DNA from: Atriophallophorus winterbourni
Taxonomy: Eukaryota; Platyhelminthes; Trematoda; Plagiorchiida; Microphallidae
Length of the DNA: 64,000 bases
Direction: 5' to 3'
Assembly: GCA_013407085.1 (NCBI GenBank)
Contig: JACCGJ010001714.1
Location: forward strand, 1-64,000
Below are positions 12,680 to 26,300 of the stretch, one piece after another. The notes under the pieces are model-generated. The model did not search any database. It was not told where the DNA came from and worked only from the letters and a program-made list of their open reading frames with translations. Made by a program: the position numbers and the translations under genes. Each line of letters starts with the position of its first letter. Position 1 is the first letter of the stretch.

Positions 12680-13440
12680 GGTTTGTATGGGGTCAATATA
12701 CAGGGCAGGTAGTGGAGTGCACTTTGTTATAAGCATCCAGTTTAAATTTGAAATCTCTGGTCGTAGTAGTGTTCACAATATCATGTGATAGTGAATTCCA
12801 CAGAAAGCAAATACGAACCGAGAATTGACATCTACAATCGAGTCTTGAGTGCAGTATAGCGAGACAACTTGAATGACTCCGTCTATTCTTAAAGGAACTG
12901 ACTTCATATCAAATCGCAGCGAGGGTGATTCCCCCCGCAGTGCATTATATGTTAGGATCATGTCGCTCTTTACTCTCCTTTGTGGAAAATCGAACAATCT
13001 CAGCATGACCATTCGCTCTTTGTATTAGATGTGCTGCATCCCATCAACTAGCTTCGTCGCTTGGCGGTAAAGTTTATCTAGTAATCCAATGTCTTTACGC
13101 GTCCAAGGTGCCCAAACTGGGATAATACACTTTATCGCTGGATGGATGTAAGTATGTATAATACGGGTTTGCTTTTAATGAGAGAACCGCCTAAATATTC
13201 TCCTGAACATTCCCAAGATACCGCTTGCCCTGTTGAATACTTTCGGGCAATGACTATCCGGTTATTAGTAATCCGGATACCGAGATCCCTCTCTGCGCTG
13301 GTCCAATTGAAGTTTTCATGGCCATGATTATATTTATGCTCGTATTGCAGGCCAAGTTATAACATTTTGCATTTACGTATGTTGAAAGGCATCTGGTTCA
13401 GTTGAGAATAGTGATACAGCTCATCCCAAAGTATTAATCT
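12680..13440 (-). pseudogene. CR1-like LINE 'H' reverse transcriptase C-terminus
   Basis: Minus-strand remnant. Reading down from 13440, pieces resemble ERDLGIRITNN, PVWAPWTRKDIGLLDKLYRQATKLV, the block beginning MVMLRLFDFPQRRVKSD (13012-12773) and an end resembling FVFAFCGIHYHMIL. This is the order of the C-terminal connection region of CR1/Jockey ORF2. Frames are broken several times and the 5' half is missing. Confidence 0.6.
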
Positions 13441-13479
13441 TCAATGGATCAGCTTATTCGGACTAATTTTCGGACGTTT

Positions 13480-13830
13480 CACGCTGCACTCATTCTCAAT
13501 GGTAAACAATAATGCATTCATCCAGTTGTGGACTATGCAGTACAAGCTCGTATAAAATCGATGAATAAAGATACCCCGCTCATCGAAAGGACTTATCATA
13601 AGACAACTAAAATGGTTACTGTATTGTATAATCTACCCTTTGAACGGCGATTGACAATACATGGTTTGTGCACTCTCGAACGCAGGTGCGGTGCTTTCGA
13701 GCTGACCGAATCCTGACATACAGAATAATCCCTACGGCGTCTCACCAACTCTGACACCCCTCTAAAATTGGTTCCAAGTTCCCGACCCGCAGTCACAAAC
13801 TGACTCTTCAAATACACATTCTCGATTAAG
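13480..13830 (+). pseudogene. CR1-like LINE C-terminal remnant
   Basis: A short plus-strand piece with HPVVDYAVQARIKS, LIERTYHKTTKMV and LPFERRLTIHGLCTLERR. This is again the C-terminal region of a CR1-type ORF2, in inverted orientation to LINE H. It suggests two independent insertions placed head to head. Confidence 0.5.
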
Positions 13831-16800
13831 TTTTTACGTATAATCTTAAGTATATAAACTTTTACTTATACGTATATCCTATGGTATTGTATGGATATAT
13901 GCATTTTTCACCATAAATTTTGAAGCCTTTTTTTTTTTGAAAATGAGTCGTACGACAAAGCAGGTCGACACCAAAAATTCTATTACGGACAGTCGCGTAA
14001 CGTAGGTTAGCATATTGACTGGAACATAGCTAGGTCGTCCAGACTCACTCTGGATAGCAATTAGGCTCCTCGAACAAAGCCTTTCGAAAAAGAACCCTCT
14101 TATAAGAAAGTGGGCTGGCTGTGTTCACCTAACAGACAGCCTATTCATTGCACTTCATGATATGAGTGCCTCTGCTAGTGCCCGAAAGATATCTTCACAC
14201 TAAAGCTCAATTGGTTATGGAAGTACACAATCAGACGCACCACGGCAAGATCGTCTTCGCATGACGGAAGCAAAATATCGCTTTGTGGCGATTAATATTA
14301 CTCAGCATCGTTAATCCCAATAGATGATCTGATTGTGTAAAGGGCAAGGTGTGAAATGATGGTGCACTAGGTACGTAATGGTTGTATAACGGAGCTAGGT
14401 GTCACTACATAGCAGGTCTCATTTACCGTCATTCAAATACGGTAAGGTTCCAGGCGTTCGACTGCGTTAGACATTAATATTGGCACCTATTGGAAAGCGG
14501 ACTTACCAGGTAGACATCAGGATCCATATTAGTGCAGATCCAGTGAACACCATGACAAACATGGGATAAAATCACGTGTTTATTCATAGCTCGGTTACCA
14601 GATTAAAACGATATTTCTATCGGATTCGTTCATTTTCGACAGAATTTACCCATCGATGTGCTGAATACATCTACCGAATTCACTTAAATTACTATCGAAG
14701 TCCATGTTGTCTGCGTTCATTACACTGTTATAAATGGGACTCATAGCATCGCAACAATACCGCACGAAACTGCACTGTGATGGAGATGGAATTACTTTTA
14801 ACCTCAGTTTATCTGATTGGAATTGCAAACGAGACTTGCGTGTGATTGCATTGACTGTGAGCCTCCATTGCAACAAACAAATGTGCAATCGATGTATACA
14901 AGAAAGAGGACGCTACGCAAATTAGTGCTGCGCTAGGCTAGACAGATTTCGCTGGCTTAGCGAGCATGCTAATTGCTATTGGTGATTCGTTTGTTCAGTT
15001 GAATCAGTAAAAGATAAACCAGTTGGTTCAAGAGTCGCGAAAATTATTCTAATTCACGCCAAACGAGTTCGAACAGTGTAAAACAGTTTTTGGCATGAGA
15101 AAAGAACAAGAATAAATTGATAGCGGATTCCGAAACTAATGCTTGTGCTAAATCACAGAATGGTTGAACAAATCCAATAAGAAACAAATCTAAAAGAATA
15201 TTGAGCCTCGTCTGGTTCAGAAACATGTCGGTTACACTAATGGTTTACTTAAAACAAAACAATAGAAAATGATCTTGCATACACTATGTCATATTATTTT
15301 CCATACATTTCCTTCTTTATAAGCACACACGTATATTAAACATATTGTACTGCTTTACTCCATTAACAGTTCTCTTTTCTCGTTACAGTCTATATGCCTA
15401 AATCATTAAAGCCTTTCTATCAGGCGTTATCTTCTCATTCGTTTGGAAGTATCCTTCACTCTATCTCGTTGCACACTATACGTATTCTAAGCGCACGCAA
15501 CTAATCAGCTACGACCATTTATCAAAATATTAGCGCTGGATAAGCTGATTCTGACGCAAAATGCTATCATTTGCTGACCGTTACCTTCAGAACAGATCAC
15601 CACTCAGCGAGGCACTTTACCTGGTCTAAGATTAGATGTTGAAATACAACAAGCAACTTAGATCAGTGAGGATCGAAGAACAGAATCACTAAACGATGCG
15701 GTACTGTCAAAATAAAAACGAGTGTCACTGTTGAAATATCGCGTCCACAAGCGACGGGTAATTCAACAGACGATCAATCAAAACTATCCGGCTTCCCAAA
15801 ACGCGCGAGAGATCGACCTAAATTGATAGAGATTTCGCTTTCATAATGATAACTGCGATGCTAATGACACCATAATTGAAGGGATAAAGGCGGAATAATA
15901 TCGCGTTATAATATCAAAGATGAACGAGAATATATTGAAAAAAATGAATAGATCCGGATTCAGCGACTGTGACTGCACTCAATGTTTTCCATGAACTTAA
16001 CATTGCACTGTATATTCAGTGGGGAAATATTCGTTTTGCTGGACCCCTACACGGTGTCGTACAAGTATAATTACTATATTGATTAGCACATGCAGTGAGG
16101 TGCAATATCACTTCCGCCGACGATCGCGGTTGCACTATAGACGTCGGACCTTAGTGACCACAACCGAATACATCCATACAACCGAGCGCGACATTAGGCA
16201 GTCAAAAAGGTGATTTGAGCTGCATTCGGAAACACGCCGGATCAGGCTTCTGATTTCATACATAAAAACATAAGGAACAGGTTTGGCTCTATATTCGGGT
16301 TGAGAAATATTAAGCAAAACTGACTAATGGTAGACATGCTATCTAACCTCTACTGACTCCAGAATTGACTATTGCTACTTGAATGAATACAACCGTTGCC
16401 AGGAAAACAGCCGTTTGAAAAAGCACCTTTTATTTCAAAAATTGGAATTACGACCAAAAGGACAGCACTTTCCAGGCAGAGAAAAAATAATTATCCAAAT
16501 CGCGAATAACCAACTTCAATTTGCCTGGAAATCAAATGCCTGAGGTCTGTGCAACAAAACATTGAACGTGTTTGTGCGTGTTAAGGGTAAGAAGAGCACG
16601 TTGAAAGTATACCTTCAAATGGCAACAGAATGTTCGCTAGCTGTGGATTTTATCCACACATGCAATAATTTAATAGATACATCAAGATAACCGTTTGGAC
16701 AGAAAGAATGAATGATCTAGAGTAAAACGAAACCCCAGAGGGAGAATGGGTAGGCAAAAAGCATGATAAAAAGAAACTTTCGGAAAACTGGATTCAAAGC

Positions 16801-17009
16801 AATTGCGAACACACATGGCCTTTACTAGAACTCTACGCATGCAGAGTAAACACAATGGATGAGTAGGAAATATGTACAAAGTAGAGAATCGAATAGGAGA
16901 AACACTGAACGATTGTCACGAGTCAAAGGGAGATAAGAAATTCTATGCACCAACATGAGTTTCCAAAATACTCGTAAGCATCAAGATACAACCGACCAGG
17001 AGACAATAA
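13831..17009. other. region downstream of the kinase gene; no gene recognised
   Basis: About 3.2 kb of AT-rich sequence without convincing ORFs. It should contain the 3' UTR of the minus-strand kinase gene. One candidate poly(A) signal on that strand is AATAAA at 16434-16429, about 575 bp after the stop. The stretch 16236-16262 (GATCAGGCTTCTGATTTCAT and flanks) resembles the 3' end of the intron SINE-like family and may be a very old copy. Confidence 0.4.
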
Positions 17010-17311
17010 TTAACTAGATATTTCGGCAAGATTATCTATTTCTGGGTTTCCCGAGGCATTCACACCACCGTATTTAGGTGGCTGATCCAAAGAACTTGAA
17101 CTCGGGCCACTAGAAGCAGCAGGTGCGACATTTGTTCCGTTGTTTGAATTGTTCAGCTTTTCGGAATCACTAGCCATTTGTCTGGAACTGTCCTCTCCCC
17201 GTTTAGAATTTGATTTTTTTATGGACACCGTCTCACCAAGTTGCTTGGCAGAAGAGATCAGTTCGGTGGTAGGAGGAATATCTGATTTGTTGGAACCGGT
17301 GGATGGTCGAG
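17010..17311 (-). CDS. GSK3: GSK3-like kinase, terminal coding exon 3
   Basis: The acceptor TTGACAG is followed by CT, which joins the last G of exon 2 to form an Ala codon and keeps the frame (ARPSTGSNKSD). The 100 residues are Ser/Asn/Pro-rich low complexity (SGPSSSSLDQPPKYGG) and end at a TAA (17012-17010). No fold is recognised. The exon is supported by splice consensus and an open frame but not by homology, so it is less certain than exons 1 and 2. Confidence 0.7.
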
Positions 17312-20300
17312 CTGTCAATATGGAAACATTTTAATTAAAAAAGGAATAGTTAAGATATTAACAAATCAAAAAGAACCATGATGATGATATGTTTCACCTC
17401 AGTATAAGAAGACCTACTCAATGAACATCTCATTGCTGGCGCTGTCTGAGAACACGTGCTTGCAAACTTAATTTTATCTCCCCAAAACGAAACATGAATT
17501 AAGCGGACAATACAATCAATATACAAAAACCAAGAATTCGTTGTGCAGCTAGCTTTGGACAATAATTTGCAAGAAATAAAGAATGATGCACGATATCGAG
17601 TACTAGTAAATCGAGGCATGCTGTGTATGAAAGTATAAAAGAATAAGCATGCAGCCAATAGTCAATAAACTCCTTTTGAGGCTGAATGATCGTAACAATT
17701 TACGAGAACTCGAGAAAGCAGCAGCAATAATTTCGATGCCTTACAGGAACGTCTTACGTAATTGTTGTTGCACAGATAATCAATAAAAAATAAAAAATTA
17801 CTTGAAGTTGCGCAAAATGTTGCATATTTCGATACACTGTCACGTCATGACACAACGGCTATAATTGTGACAGTGAACAATTTTGTACGGTTTTATAAAG
17901 TATATACAAATAATTAATAATCAAGATGACACAGTGGAAAGGCTAGTTACCTCTGTTTTGCCAGTTTGCACTTCCATCCTGAGATTTACCGGAGCCACTA
18001 TTCTTTTTCATCTTTTTCTCATCGCTACCGGGAGCTTCATTAGACTTTCGATTTGAAACGCTCCAATAGCGTGAATCTGATTGATTCCAAGTGTTACTAT
18101 TTGCCAGTGGTTCAGTCTGATTAGTGGGAGGAGTCGGATCAGGATTAGGGTCGAACATATGCGCTGGAACTCGAATACGGCCAGGCAAGAGACCATTGGG
18201 GCCCAGTTCACGCAATTCGTTGAAAGAAGAGTGCTGCAAAGCATCCAACGGGGATATTCGTAACGAAGGATTAAATACTAGCATGGCCTGCATCAAATCC
18301 AATAGATCGGTCGGAGTATGTTGAGGGAAAAACAGACTGACAGGACATGGGAGCACTTTGGGGAATGAGTATGAGCGATAAAGTGGGTTCATGCTGGCAA
18401 TGTCGTCCAAAGATGGGGTGCCTAAAACGCGAATGACCTTGACAAGCTGGTCCACAGAGTCCGCTCCCATGAACAAGCAACGCTGCCGCAGCATTTCAGC
18501 CAGAACACAACCACCGCTCCAAGTGTCGATCGCACATGTATACATCTGAGCGCCGAAAAGTAGCTCCGGTGCACGGTAATACCTAGAATAATTAGGTGGA
18601 AATAAAGCAATTTAGTGTTGCATAATACATGAGCTGCACTAGCATTTAAGCAGAATATAAAAGGAGTCTGCGCGACACACAAGGATGCCGCAACGCGTAG
18701 GATGTTGGACGAATGCACGTGTTTAATCCATAATTCATGAGGTTGATATGAAAACGAAACGTTCACTCAATTAACAATGAAACGCGCTAAGGCATTTAGT
18801 CTGAAGCTAAAGTTGAGATAGCATTGGTTAGTGATCGTATCAGCCTGGATAAACATTTTCTATTTATGCATCACCGGGGACCTGAATAATATGCAAGTAA
18901 ACTAAAAGTAGCGTTATATTTCGAAAACAAAATCCATTGAAAATTTGACGAGGTAATCGAATTCGGTGAACAAAAAATAACACCGATTAGCTTTTGAAGA
19001 ACTCCACATTCATATCTATGAAACTACTGTGGACTCATAACTAGCATGTGAAACCTGGTCTATCCAAACGGAACATGTTTGTCTTTGACACCCGTTGCCT
19101 ATATATGATTGCTTTGTACCCAAATTCCCAAAAACCTTCATTGAAGCCGACTCATCCTCCAGGAGGAGATAGACGCACAAAAGCAAAAGTATGATTGCTG
19201 GCTTTTGGTGGCAGCATCGCGTTGCTAATAAAGATGGCCGCAGTCGGGGTTTAGGACCGATACGCTACGTGTTTAGAAAAATGCTGAACGCTCGTTTAGG
19301 ATATGTTAGAAAAAGGCTGTCGCCATTTACCGTACGGCGCTTTATTCACAATGCCACGTGCGGGCCGAGAGAACCAACTGGACGATTAGTTCATGAAGTG
19401 GCGGACAGTAATGTTTCCCTATGTCAGTCTTATTCGTTTGCATGGGTGGGGTCCAAAATGGTCGGAATACCCACGCCACACGAGTGCCAACTGACATTGC
19501 AAAGCGAGTGCAGCGTTTGCTAACCTTCGACACCTGTGGCGTCGACGCGATGTTTCACTCCATACTAAAGGCCGAGTGTACAACGCAGTGGTGCGTGCTG
19601 CACTCCTCTATGGTTGCAAAACCTGGTCTATCCGAGCGGAAGATGTCCGTCTTCTTTCTGTTTTTGATACCCGTTGCCTGCGTAGAATTGCTCGCATTCG
19701 ATGGCAGCATCGTGTTACAAATATAGATGTCTGCAAGCGGGTGTTAGGACCAGGTGGCCACGGACTGAGAGAAATGCTGATGCTTGCTCGCTTGCGATGG
19801 TTGGGACATGTATTAAGAATGCCTACTCTCCGTTTACCGAACCGCGCCTTATTCGCAGAGCCGGACAGAAGCTGGGACAAAAGATCGGGTGGCCAGTCCA
19901 TGACGTGGCGCGTTGGGATGAAGAAACTCACCGTAGCGCTAGGCTCAGTTGGGCGTATTCGTTTGCCTGGGTGGGGTCCAAAAGCTCCACCTAATAGTTG
20001 GCTGGAAACCTTACGCGATATGGCTACAAACCGAAGTCAGTGGCGCCAGTGTATTTTATTATGTGTGTCATAATTTTTTATTCGGAATTATTTTACATAT
20101 AAAAAAACAAAACAAAAAACCCAAAAAATCGCATGCGGTGAAACTACAAAAACAAGCTGCTTTTTTGTGCATTTGCTTTTGCGTATTCCGCTTGCCTGCT
20201 TTCCCTTTTCCACGCGCTTCCTTATCTGCTTTTCCTGCTTCCTAATGCTTGGCACTTTGTCTGGCTCCAGACTTGTGATTCATGATGATGATGATGCTGG

Positions 20301-23300
20301 CGACAATGTGGCTTACGTGAGTACCATAATTTCGAAAAAACAAGTCACAAAATTGCATTGATGAAACTGCAAAAACAAACTGTATTTTACCCGCATTTTC
20401 ATACATCGCTTGCGTGCGAGAATATTGTGTACGGATGTGCAATCATGTAGTACTTCTGCATTGCGCTGATCGTGACAAACTGAATTAACAACGGTACTGA
20501 ACAGCATATGGAAAGTTGCTAGAGTCTCATCGCTATTTCAAGTAGTAGGTTCGATTTCTCATATATGTCTAGGCCTGGGCAACCTGGCAGTATGTTAGAA
20601 ACACTCTGTGGCAGTTGGCCCGGATCAGGTTCGTAATTTCATACAACATATATACAGCGTTTATGCATACAGATCAGCACCGGTGGCAAAACAATTCAGC
20701 ACTGTTACACGCACCATACAAGATCGTTACAGGATAAAATATTCGCCTTGAACGCCATCACATTCATGGTTGCAGCTAAGATGAAAAGTCCAACCCACAT
20801 TAAATATGAGGGAAAGAAGTGAAACCAACATTTCATAGGAAAATCGCGACTGCTAACGTAACCCTGCTAAGAGCATCAAATAAGTAAATTGAGAATGTTG
20901 TCACAGAAAAATAGTCCATCTACCCAAATCATCACATTATAGGAACTTGTATCGACAGTGAAAAAGTTTGTTGTTTGTGACGCAGGGTCTGGATGCTAGA
21001 AAGTCCTTTTTAATTAGGATTTCAGAACGATATAAAATTAATCAATAATGTGAAATCAGAATAGCTTCAGACGGATGGACAATCGGGTTAGTTGAGGTGA
21101 ATTTAACATAAGTGCATGCAGGGGTCGTTCTTGGCAGGACATTCAGCAATGTCTCAAGTTAAACGCATGTATAATTTTTATGTTCTTACCTATATGCAAT
21201 TTTACAAGAGTATAATTACTGAAATATCAACCTGAGAATTTTAGGCTATCCAATTAATGTTTTGAAAAACTGATCGCATATGCGCCGCGACAATATGGTA
21301 TGGCAAGAAAGTACAAGCCTGATCCAGGCAAAGTGTCGCACAGCCTTTATTGCTCACTCCCAAGAGAACTTACAGTCGCTAATGGACTGTTTTTCGTCGG
21401 CATGCAGACTTTGGTCTAACAATCAGCATGAGCAAAACCAAAGTCCTTGCTCAAGGGGCTGTATCGCCTCCAATCATCACTGTTGGAAACTGTCAGCTCG
21501 AACCAGTACATCATTTCACATATCTTGGTTCAACCATTGCGGATAACCTCTCGCTAGACACAAGATTGATAAGCGGATTGGCAGAGCAGCTGCTATTCTG
21601 TCCCGATTGAAATCTCGTGTTTCTGGTAAGCGCAAGCCGACTGTAAAGACAAAGATGATGGTATACAGTGCGTGCGTACTAAATACTTTACTGTACGGCA
21701 GTGAAACCACGACCACTTACGCAAGACACGAACGGAAGCTGAATGCTTTCCATCTACGAAGCATCCGTCGTATCTTGAACATATCGTGGACGGACAGAGT
21801 GACGAACGCCGAAGTGCTTTCAAAAGCTGGTCTACAGAGTATGTTCACCCTATTTCGTCAGCGCCGCCTGCGGTGGCTTGTCTACAGAATGGAAAATGGT
21901 CGTATTCCGAAAGATCTACTCTATGGTGAGTTGCAATTAGGAAGTCGACCATTTGGCAGACCGCACTTGCGGTAGAAAGATGTTTGCAAAAGAGATATGA
22001 AAGCTCTTGACATTGACCCCGCGAGCTGGGAAGAACTTGCTCTTGACCACACACTTTGGAGGCATTGTGTAAAGCGTCGTCTGGAGACGCGGAGGAGCAG
22101 ATACAGCTCTTGGCTGCTGAACGCAGATCACGCCGCCGGCGTGCAACCGATGCAATACAACAGAGTTCTTACTATCATTGCCAGCGCTGCGGGAGAAATT
22201 GTTCCTCCCGAATTGGACTGTTTAGTCGTTCAAAAAGCTATAAAACATGAAAATCATGTGATTGTGATGTACATTCATGGTCGACATCGACCGACGGAGG
22301 CCAACAACAACAACAATGTGTATCATTTGGACCACACTCGTTCAAAAGAGTATATTCGACAGAGGAATGCTGTACTACAAGCTTTTTTATCGCAGCGTGC
22401 CACAGCATGGGTTCGTCACCTGATGCTCGAGGGCGCTTAAGGTTCTGAAGTACATAGTAAATCTCTGATTGAGTGGGAGCCTCGAGAGAAATCGACCGTG
22501 GGGTAGTGTTCCGTATCCTCGAAAACAGCGGGTACAGAAGGCCAGTTAAACTGTACCTTAAAATGTACTGTTCATCGCTCCATGTGCCTGTTCATGTTAA
22601 AAACTGGCGAACCATCTGTTTCACGTATCAGTTAACTGCTGCTTCCTGTAATTCACATGTTGGAACAATTTTCTGACATTGAATACAGCTACCGCAGATT
22701 CCGTTTCCGAAGCCTTATAACTCCATCAACTTTCCCGGTCAGTTCTCAAACTGACAGCCAGTTTACGTTTGATAAGCCTTCGTGACGCATCATGTATGCT
22801 ATCAGCAGAAAGCGACTGACGTTGGTCTATTAGTTGGATAAAAATCGCAGAAACCCAGTGTTGAGCTACACGGGAAGTCAGCCCACAACTATTCAACACA
22901 GCTGCTTCCAAGGAGGTTTGTATCCCACTCAATTGTTCGTCGATACTATCTTTTGGAACTACAAAAAGATGCAAACTAAAATTGGTCTGGAACTAACTGA
23001 GAACCGGGAAATCATTAAGCCTGACAACATTCAGTTAGCTTGCAACGTTTCTGTTTCTCGCCAAAAGGCACTGAACTTAGCGGACTAACGCATGAATTGA
23101 CTCTAGACAGCTACCCCACTATGAACGGCAATCTTGCACACACCCTCGCCATGAGTAGCTGATAGCAATATAGTCAATTCACGTAAATGAGGCCGCTGAT
23201 GGAGATTTCCACGTTGAGTAGAGACGCTTTGAATGGCGGAAGTTACTGCTGGAATGGTATGAAAGCACAAGCCTGATCCAGGAAAAGGCCGCACAGTCAG

Positions 23301-26300
23301 AAACTGCACGTGGGCCCAGGTTGCCCAGGCTTAGACAGATATGAGAAATAGAGAATGAAGATGGTAGTGAGAGACCAGCGAGTTTCAGCATGCAGCTCAC
23401 TACCCGCGGCCAATCAATTTAGCATGGTGTTAGCGCACAGCACAGAAGTACTGCAAGATTGCACATCCGTGCTGGTAAGGTAGAGTCTGTGCTCTGAGCA
23501 CAAATTAAGCAATCTTTCGCGGTTGTCATTATGATGACAAGGAAGTTCAAATCTTCCACCCACGAAATGCACGTTTGAATAAAGACGACCTACACGTGCG
23601 TTCATGTCTCCAGCTAAGACAACGATGTCACTTCTCGATGCAAGTCTAATGAGTTTATGTAATTTTCCATTCGAAGTGACTACATTTGGAGACCTCGATG
23701 AGCAAGCTGTACTTCTGCCAGGGCTACCCAAAGAACTACAAAAAGGAAAACAATTATTAAATAGTTTGCAGGCAGGGTGAGATCATTGAGAGCACGGGAA
23801 CTGTCAATTTTACCCGTATTTTTCATAACTGCCTCACCCGGAGTCTTTGGCCTTAATCACAAGACAGTGGGTTGAGACTGAGTTTGCCTGACCTCTATCC
23901 ATCAAACTTCCTGGTATGAGTAGCTATGCTGGCACCAAAAGACACCACCCAGGATAGCTCAATGGGTCATGGAGGTACACAAACAATCGCAGCACGTTAT
24001 GGTCCAGTCTCAGCACGAGGGTTAGACACAAAGCACATGCCTCATCTTGAAGCTTCAAGTGCCAGGCGGTCTAATGCTCGTTGCATTATATCGGGGTTAT
24101 ATTCATAGCAATATACGTTCTATTTGTTTATAAAATCACGGGCCTAGATAAAGGGAAAGCATTATACATTCATGCAGATAACGTAGGTGAAAACACTGTC
24201 AGGTTATCTAAGCTTGGACAGATATAGAAGAGAAAGTGGTAGTGAGAGTCAAGCGTGTTTCGGCATGCAGCTCAGTACCGCCAGCAAATCACATTAGCAC
24301 GGTTGTGTAATCGTGCAGTATTTCTGTGATGTGAGACTAACATCGTGCTAAATTGATTAGCCACCGGTAATAAGCTGCATGCTGAAACACGCTGGAGACT
24401 CACTACCATTTCTATTTTCTGTCTATCTCTTTTGTCCTGTCTAGGCCCGGACAACCTGACAGTACCTCAGCCCACGTGCGGTCTCTGAATGTGCGGCACT
24501 TTGCCTGCATGTATGAAAGCACAAGCCGGATACAGGCAAAGTGTCGCACAGTCAGAGACTGGACGTGGGCGATATTACTGTCAGGTTGCCCAGGCCTAGA
24601 GAGATATGAGAAATAGAGAATAAAGAATCAGGCTTGTGCTTTCACATCACATCACATCACACTAGCACGGTGTTTGCTCCGCAAAACACGGATGTGCAAT
24701 TGTGCAGCATTTCTGTGCTGTGTGGCTAACATCGTGCTAAATTGATTGGCCAACGGTAGTGAGCTTCATGCTGAAACACCCTGGAATCTCACTACCATTT
24801 CTATTCCCCCTCGTATCTGTTTAGGCCTGGGCAACCTGACAGTATCGTAGCCCATGTGCAGTCTCTGACTGTGCGGCACTTCTCCTGGATCAGGCTTGTG
24901 CTTTCATACCATACCATACCGCAAAACATGATTAGAGCAGTCAAATACATAATTAGCACCAACATAATGGGCAGCGTTAAATCGGTAACAAGTACTGAAA
25001 GATTAACTGCCATACAACAATGACATGGTAAAAATTCTAAAAATTGGTCACTTTACTTGAAAACATACAACATTCGTCAAACACACAAGGAAGATGTCGA
25101 CAACAAAACCGCCACTGAACACAAATTGAGCCATATCAATAAGGGTAAGAATGCCCTGCGAATTTCGGGAACGGTTCGCCGCAAGTGCAGCTTGTTTAAT
25201 AGTCAAAGGCTTCATCTACTTGAGCCAAATCAAAGACAAATACAGCAACGACGTAAAGCTCTGGCATAAAAAAGTTCACCGTAGCGCTAGTCTAATTGAA
25301 ATATAAAAGATTGTCCAATAGTTTGCTGGAAATACCCGACCAGTAGCGCATATGTAATTCAGTGTGCCACAATTCTCTATTTGATCATTGCATCGTATTT
25401 CGTGTGAAGGAAACGAAAAATCACAAAAGGCTGTACAAAGTTGCTTTATGCACGCATTTAAATAATTCGCTTGTCAGTTTTCGTTTTACTCATCTGCTTT
25501 TCCTGATCCATCTTGCGTGGCACGCTGTCTTGCTACGATATGTGCTCCATGACTTCAGTCATTAAATACGAGATTGTTATTATCAATAGCACTTCAAGTG
25601 CGTGAGTAACGAATGCGAAATCGGAAGAGGGAAACCACGGTTTGAATATAAATTACCAAGTTTGATGACGAAACTAGTTGTCTCAGTCGGTCTCCGGATA
25701 TGGAGTAGCGAAGGCACAATATAACAGCATGGCATGGCATGAAAGCACAAGCCTGATCCATGCAAAGTGCCGCACTGTCAGAGAATGCACGTGAACTATG
25801 ATAATGTCAGGTTGCCCAGACCTAGATAGATATGACGAAGAAAAAGAACAGGAAACCGTAGAGACCCCTTGCATGTTTCAGCATGCATCTCACTAACTCT
25901 GGTCAATCAATTTAGCACGGTTAGCCGCACAGCATCATCATCATCATGAAGCACAAGTCTGGAGCCAGACAAAGTGCCAAGCAATATGAAGCAGGAAAAG
26001 CAGATAAGCAAGCGCGTGGAAAAGGGAAAGCAGGCAAGCGGAATACGCAAAAGCAAATGCACAAAAAAGCAGCTTGTTTTTGTAGTTTCACTGCATGCGA
26101 TTTTTTGGTTTTTTTGTTTTTTTATGTAAAATAATACCGAATAAAAAAATTATGACACACATAATAAAATACACTGGCGCCACTGACTTCGGTTTGTAGC
26201 CATATCGCGTAAGGTTTCCAGCCAACTATTAGGTGGAGCTTTTGGACCCCACCCAGGCAAACGAATACGCCCAACTGAGCCTAGCGCTACGGTGAGTTTC

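Noticed and set aside
20549..20559. B-box-like GGTTCGATTTC in SINE copy 1, suggesting a tRNA-derived head
   Set aside because: The two copies with target duplications do not conserve it and no matching A box was found, so a pol III promoter is not supported.
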